DNA from: Bacteroidota bacterium | GTDB taxonomy: Bacteria; Bacteroidota; Bacteroidia; Cytophagales; Cytophagaceae | Assembly (NCBI GenBank): GCA_023458555.1 | Contig: JAEWYS010000004.1 | Coordinates: 62,001-126,000 of the forward strand | DNA length: 64,000 nucleotides | Reading direction: 5' to 3' | Part shown: piece by piece, positions 61,053 to 64,000 of the stretch | How the letters are laid out: each line of letters opens with the position of its first letter | How positions within the stretch are numbered: the first letter of the stretch is position 1 | The notes under the pieces: model-generated | Seen by the model: the letters and a program-made list of their open reading frames with translations, nothing else | What the model was told of the DNA's origin: nothing | Databases searched by the model: none | Translations under genes and position numbers: made by a program

Positions 61053-61811
61053 CTATGGCTTTACCGCCACCACTCTCAGCCTTTTGTAATCGGCAAACAG
61101 CTTACCATTAGCAGTATGCAGCGCTGCATATTGGTGCTGGGTAAGCTCCAGTATCTGTTCTGTTTCTTCCGCTGTCATTCCCCGGAAAAAATGTTCGCCA
61201 AACATCCGGAACCAGTCTTTAACCCCTGTCAAAACGTCCGTCAGTTCAGTTGGCCTGTCATAATACTGTATCCAGGATATGCTAAAGCCCGTCTTTTCCA
61301 GAAGAATCGCATATTCAGCCACTGACGGGAAGTACCAGAAATCAATCTGAGCATTCTCATTGTGTCCTGTTCTGATAAGATTTTCTTTCAGCGTATCCAC
61401 CATTGCTTTCACATTATCTTTACCACCAAACTCGGCTATCAGACGACCTTTTCCCTTCAATGATGCATATATATTTCTCATTGCTTTTTCGGGATCTTCC
61501 AGCCAGTGAAACACGGCATTAGAAAATACAGCATCAAAACGGTTTACATAATGCATGTTTTCAGCTGCCTGTACCTGAAAATCTATGTCAGGATACTTTT
61601 CCCGGGCTTTCATAATCATTTCCTCTGAGGCATCAACACCCAACACACCGGCTTTCTTTTGCGCGATCTGATTTGTCAGGCTGCCTGTGCCGCATCCCAG
61701 ATCAAGTATATATTCTCCTTCTGCCGGATTCAGTATTTCCAACAGAGATTCTCCGTACTGATAAACAAAGCGATGCTTATCGTCATACAATTTACTATTC
61801 CATATAATCAT
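61053..61811 (-). CDS. SAM-dependent methyltransferase under MerR control
   Basis: Class I methyltransferase of 252 aa from ATG 61811 (a longer in-frame start at 61910 would lie upstream of the promoter and is rejected). Motif I is LDLGCGTGSL, the acidic residue VDASEEM follows, then AVFSNAVFHWLEDPEKA. The pattern resembles trans-aconitate/Tam-like small-molecule methyltransferases; the substrate is unknown. It is divergent from a MerR regulator with a MerR-type operator inside its promoter, so it is probably induced by a compound sensed by that regulator. Confidence 0.87.
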   Translation of the reverse strand: MIIWNSKLYDDKHRFVYQYGESLLEILNPAEGEYILDLGCGTGSLTNQIAQKKAGVLGVDASEEMIMKAREKYPDIDFQVQAAENMHYVNRFDAVFSNAVFHWLEDPEKAMRNIYASLKGKGRLIAEFGGKDNVKAMVDTLKENLIRTGHNENAQIDFWYFPSVAEYAILLEKTGFSISWIQYYDRPTELTDVLTGVKDWFRMFGEHFFRGMTAEETEQILELTQHQYAALHTANGKLFADYKRLRVVAVKP

Positions 61812-61862
61812 GGTAATCAGATTTAAAATAAACAATAAACTCAGTATCGCGCGATGTGTCCA

Positions 61863-61895
61863 CAAATATAAGCCTGGAGCATACTCCATGGTCAA
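61863..61895 (-). promoter_or_regulatory. MerR-type operator-promoter of the methyltransferase gene
   Basis: On the minus strand TTGACC (61895-61890), a 19-bp spacer (61889-61871), then TATATTTG (61870-61863). The spacer holds the near-perfect dyad TGGAGTATGCTCCA. A 19-bp spacer with a central dyad is the hallmark of MerR-activated promoters; the -10 part here also fits the Bacteroidota TAnnTTTG box. It lies between the methyltransferase and the MerR gene. Confidence 0.85.
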
Positions 61896-61935
61896 GTATT
61901 TTTCATACATTTATTTTAAAAAAATCAGAACAGGT

Positions 61936-62289
61936 ATGCTTATCCAGGAAGTCGCTCAGCGAACGGGTTTCAGCAAAGACACTATCCGTTATTATGAAAA
62001 AATCGGGCTGATCAGAACATCCCGAAAACAGCGCAGGGACAACAACTATAAGGAATATAGTGAAGAAATCATAGAGCGTCTTTTTATTGTAAAAAGAGCA
62101 AAGAATCTGGGATTTTCATTGAAAGAAATAAAGGATCTGATTGATTTGTGGGCCGGCAAAACGCTGAGCAAAGAAGAGCGGATAGCGTTATTTAATTCCC
62201 GTATTACGATAATTGAAGATAAAATCAGGCGTCTGAATGAAGTGAGACATCTGATTTTAGAACGTATTGAACAGGTAAAAAATGAGTAA
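61936..62289 (+). CDS. MerR-family transcription regulator
   Basis: 117-aa regulator from ATG 61936, the start of the canonical MerR HTH (MLIQEVAQRTGFSKDTIRYY). An in-frame start 126 bp upstream would run through the operator and is rejected. The winged HTH (residues 1-70) is followed by a dimerisation coiled coil (about 75-117). There is no C-terminal metal-binding Cys motif, so it should sense an organic ligand or stress rather than a metal. It is divergent from the methyltransferase gene and probably controls it and itself. Confidence 0.9.
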   Translation: MLIQEVAQRTGFSKDTIRYYEKIGLIRTSRKQRRDNNYKEYSEEIIERLFIVKRAKNLGFSLKEIKDLIDLWAGKTLSKEERIALFNSRITIIEDKIRRLNEVRHLILERIEQVKNE

Positions 62290-62295
62290 GCTCTT

Positions 62296-63798
62296 TTATC
62301 TGATCGCGATTTTGTTAAAATAGAAAACAGATCGTTTTCTTTTTATATCCTCACCGCTGTTCCGGATTTTCTGGTATCCATATACAATAAAGTACTTGTC
62401 ATACCAATAGTTGACACTGTTCAGCGCTGAACTTTTGACCACATCTTCCTGAAAACCGGTCTTGATGGAAATATGATCTTTGGCATCGATTACCTGATTA
62501 TAGCGTACCGTTTTAGTTACTATATTATCATACGTACCGTAAGCAAGCTTTACTTCATCAAAATATACATTGACACTGACCCTCTTGGCGAGCTTGTAGG
62601 ATTTAAAATCACCCATTTCAATAGAGTTGTCCCATAGCATATTTCCCTCAAAATCAAAACCGACCACAATAGCATGCGAATACGCCCAGCCATCAAACAC
62701 CGTTACATAGTTTGTCTGCATGATCGGTACTCCATTTATAATAGTTGTATACGGATGCGCCTCGGACCGATAGGTTGCATAATAAGCTTCTGCAACCATC
62801 AGATATTGCCCGTCTTTTACAATCAGATCATGAACAAGAAACTGATGCTCTGTAGAAAACTCTCTGCCTTTTGCCTCCTCTTTTTCTTTTTTACGATAAA
62901 TTTTATCAACCGCCCGATCTGAAAGAAAAGTAAAGAAATTTTTAAAATCTGTAAAGTTGTAGTATTTGACTACATAACTTGAATTATTGAGCAGACGGGC
63001 AAAATAAAGACCTCCGGCTCCCTTTGCGTTGCCAATAGAATATGTGCCGATGATTATTTTTTCATTTTCATTAATGGTATTGATCTTACCCGTCAGCAGA
63101 TTATCATTTCCTTCCGGATTAATAATAAGATCATCCAGCAGTTGTCTTCCCTGAAATGTTTTGATATTGATAAATCTTTTTCTGTTGTCAGTTATTGAAT
63201 ACACCATATTAACTTCTTCGTACAGAGTATCAATATCCATACTTTCATACACCGCGTTTCCATCAAATTTCAAAGGGATTTCCCCCACCTCTCCTGTATT
63301 GATATCCATATGTATCAACACGGGTCCTTTTTTTGTTTTCCCATTGATGTATACAGAGTTCTTATACACATTCAGAGAAGATAAGGAAAACTTCTTTGGC
63401 AGCTTTCCCGCCTTGGAGCGAATTTCTCCTGTACGAACATTTAACTCTGTTACGACCATCTCTTCACGACCATATTTACCATACAAAAAGTAAAGAAAAC
63501 CATCCGTATAAAAATGCTCCCGGATCGAATACGAAGCGTCAATAACATAACCTGACTTCCAGTATTCCTTAAACTCTGTATCATAGCCGGTAAATAACCA
63601 TTTGACCTTAGTCCGCTGGGGAACTCTTTCACCGGATAAAGTATACATTACTACTCCGTATTCCCCGACAGGTATTACTGAATAATCATCATTATTATTC
63701 TCCAGATCTATTTCCACTCTGAGTGGCTGCTCGATCTGAGCCCAACTTTGAAGAAAAAGACAGATTAGGATAAAAGTAACCGGAACCTTGAAAACCAT
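62296..63798 (-). CDS. Secreted protein of unknown function, beta-rich
   Basis: I do not recognise this 500-aa protein. It has a signal peptide (FKVPVTFILICLFLQSWA). The rest is a series of short beta-strand units with repeated patterns of the type YxxxNVRTGEI / IHMDINTGEV, reminiscent of a beta-propeller, but I cannot name the family. It converges on merR with 6 bp between the gene ends. It is probably periplasmic or surface-located. Confidence 0.75.
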   Translation of the reverse strand: MVFKVPVTFILICLFLQSWAQIEQPLRVEIDLENNNDDYSVIPVGEYGVVMYTLSGERVPQRTKVKWLFTGYDTEFKEYWKSGYVIDASYSIREHFYTDGFLYFLYGKYGREEMVVTELNVRTGEIRSKAGKLPKKFSLSSLNVYKNSVYINGKTKKGPVLIHMDINTGEVGEIPLKFDGNAVYESMDIDTLYEEVNMVYSITDNRKRFINIKTFQGRQLLDDLIINPEGNDNLLTGKINTINENEKIIIGTYSIGNAKGAGGLYFARLLNNSSYVVKYYNFTDFKNFFTFLSDRAVDKIYRKKEKEEAKGREFSTEHQFLVHDLIVKDGQYLMVAEAYYATYRSEAHPYTTIINGVPIMQTNYVTVFDGWAYSHAIVVGFDFEGNMLWDNSIEMGDFKSYKLAKRVSVNVYFDEVKLAYGTYDNIVTKTVRYNQVIDAKDHISIKTGFQEDVVKSSALNSVNYWYDKYFIVYGYQKIRNSGEDIKRKRSVFYFNKIAIR

Positions 63799-63890
63799 AC
63801 GGGCAAATTATAATAAGTTTAATACAGCGCTTCTTTTGATATCAAAACGAATTTTTACGCCACATAATACATGCCAAAATCTTTCACTGA

Positions 63891-64000
63891 TTATTCTTCT
63901 GAAAGTTCCAGGATAATATCAAACTCTTCCTTTTTAAGTCCCATTACTGAAAGCCTTGCCTGTTTGATCAGAGCAATATTTTCAAGTCTGGGGTCCTTTT
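63891..64000 (-). CDS. EVE-domain protein, C-terminal part (partial)
   Basis: The 3' end of a gene on the minus strand; the start lies outside the window. The visible 35 residues include NIALIKQARLSVMGLKKEEF, which matches the end of EVE-domain proteins (PUA-like fold that binds modified bases). The stop is at 63891. Too little is visible to say more. Confidence 0.65.
   Translation of the reverse strand, partial: KDPRLENIALIKQARLSVMGLKKEEFDIILELSEE

Noticed and set aside
61812..61910. Longer methyltransferase frame from 61910 and longer MerR frame from 61810
   Set aside because: Both would run through the shared operator-promoter; the protein families begin at 61811 and 61936.

Overview
The window is an ordinary-looking chromosomal stretch of a Bacteroidota bacterium, most likely in or near the Cytophagales. 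The order-level placement is inference. The evidence is protein style and gene content: a 576-aa LysRS with an extra C-terminal domain, a eukaryote-like short glutamine synthetase, L25/CTC-Prs-Pth clustering, a bacterial GH3-family protein and stand-alone multi-PAS kinases. In addition, promoters of the Bacteroidota type (TTTG, about 17-19 bases, TAnnTTTG) recur in front of genes, and Shine-Dalgarno sequences are mostly absent. I see no insertion sequence, prophage, CRISPR array or plasmid gene. One tRNA gene (Gln, anticodon UUG) is present.

Layout. 1-5261: the tail of a sensor kinase, lysS, and a five-PAS soluble histidine kinase. 5314-12377: rarA, an EamA permease, a large secreted M16 protease and dnaX, whose tau portion lies in the -1 frame after a run of ten A. 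12507-20781: a receiver-only regulator, a 1257-aa seven-PAS/GAF kinase, and a tight run of M16 protease, O-methyltransferase and MltD-like LysM transglycosylase. 20892-26651: a secreted subtilisin divergent from aminopeptidase P, a TPR-LRR protein, an M23 endopeptidase and a small membrane protein. 26702-34675: a 75-aa beta-rich protein with recN, then DUF983, GH3, dxr, rseP and a LysM protein in tandem. 34917-37568: small hypotheticals, a MORN-like protein, an SDR and an alpha/beta hydrolase. 37640-45640: typA, glnA, a ROK kinase, metG, an HTH/coiled-coil gene pair and a STAS-like protein. 46061-48554: pth, rplY, prs and tRNA-Gln. 48555-52787: a YtxH-like gene, then methionine synthase split into two genes behind a SAM-I riboswitch. 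52969-55532: a Ppx/GppA phosphatase without any standard start codon, then ispH and cmk. 55654-59260: two tandem micro-genes, a two-OmpA-domain lipoprotein, and cystathionine beta-synthase. 59412-62289: pyrB and pyrR, a methyltransferase and its divergent MerR regulator. The end holds a secreted hypothetical and the tail of an EVE-domain protein.

Working together. The cell envelope is a strong theme: MltD, M23, LysM proteins, RseP, OmpA-like lipoprotein and secreted proteases. Core information processing (LysRS, MetRS, DnaX, RarA, RecN, TypA, Prs, Pth, L25) and methionine/one-carbon and pyrimidine metabolism fill most of the rest.

The most rewarding details are regulatory or translational rather than a new defence-type system. 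They are the dnaX A10 slippage site, the missing start codon of ppx, the SAM-I riboswitch, and a MerR operator built into a Bacteroidota-type promoter with exactly 19 bp of spacer. Several genes also have -7 boxes only a few bases from the start codon, and two unannotated secreted micro-peptides end in Asp-Cys. Promoter, terminator and small-gene calls rest on reading the sequence by eye; no database search was possible.
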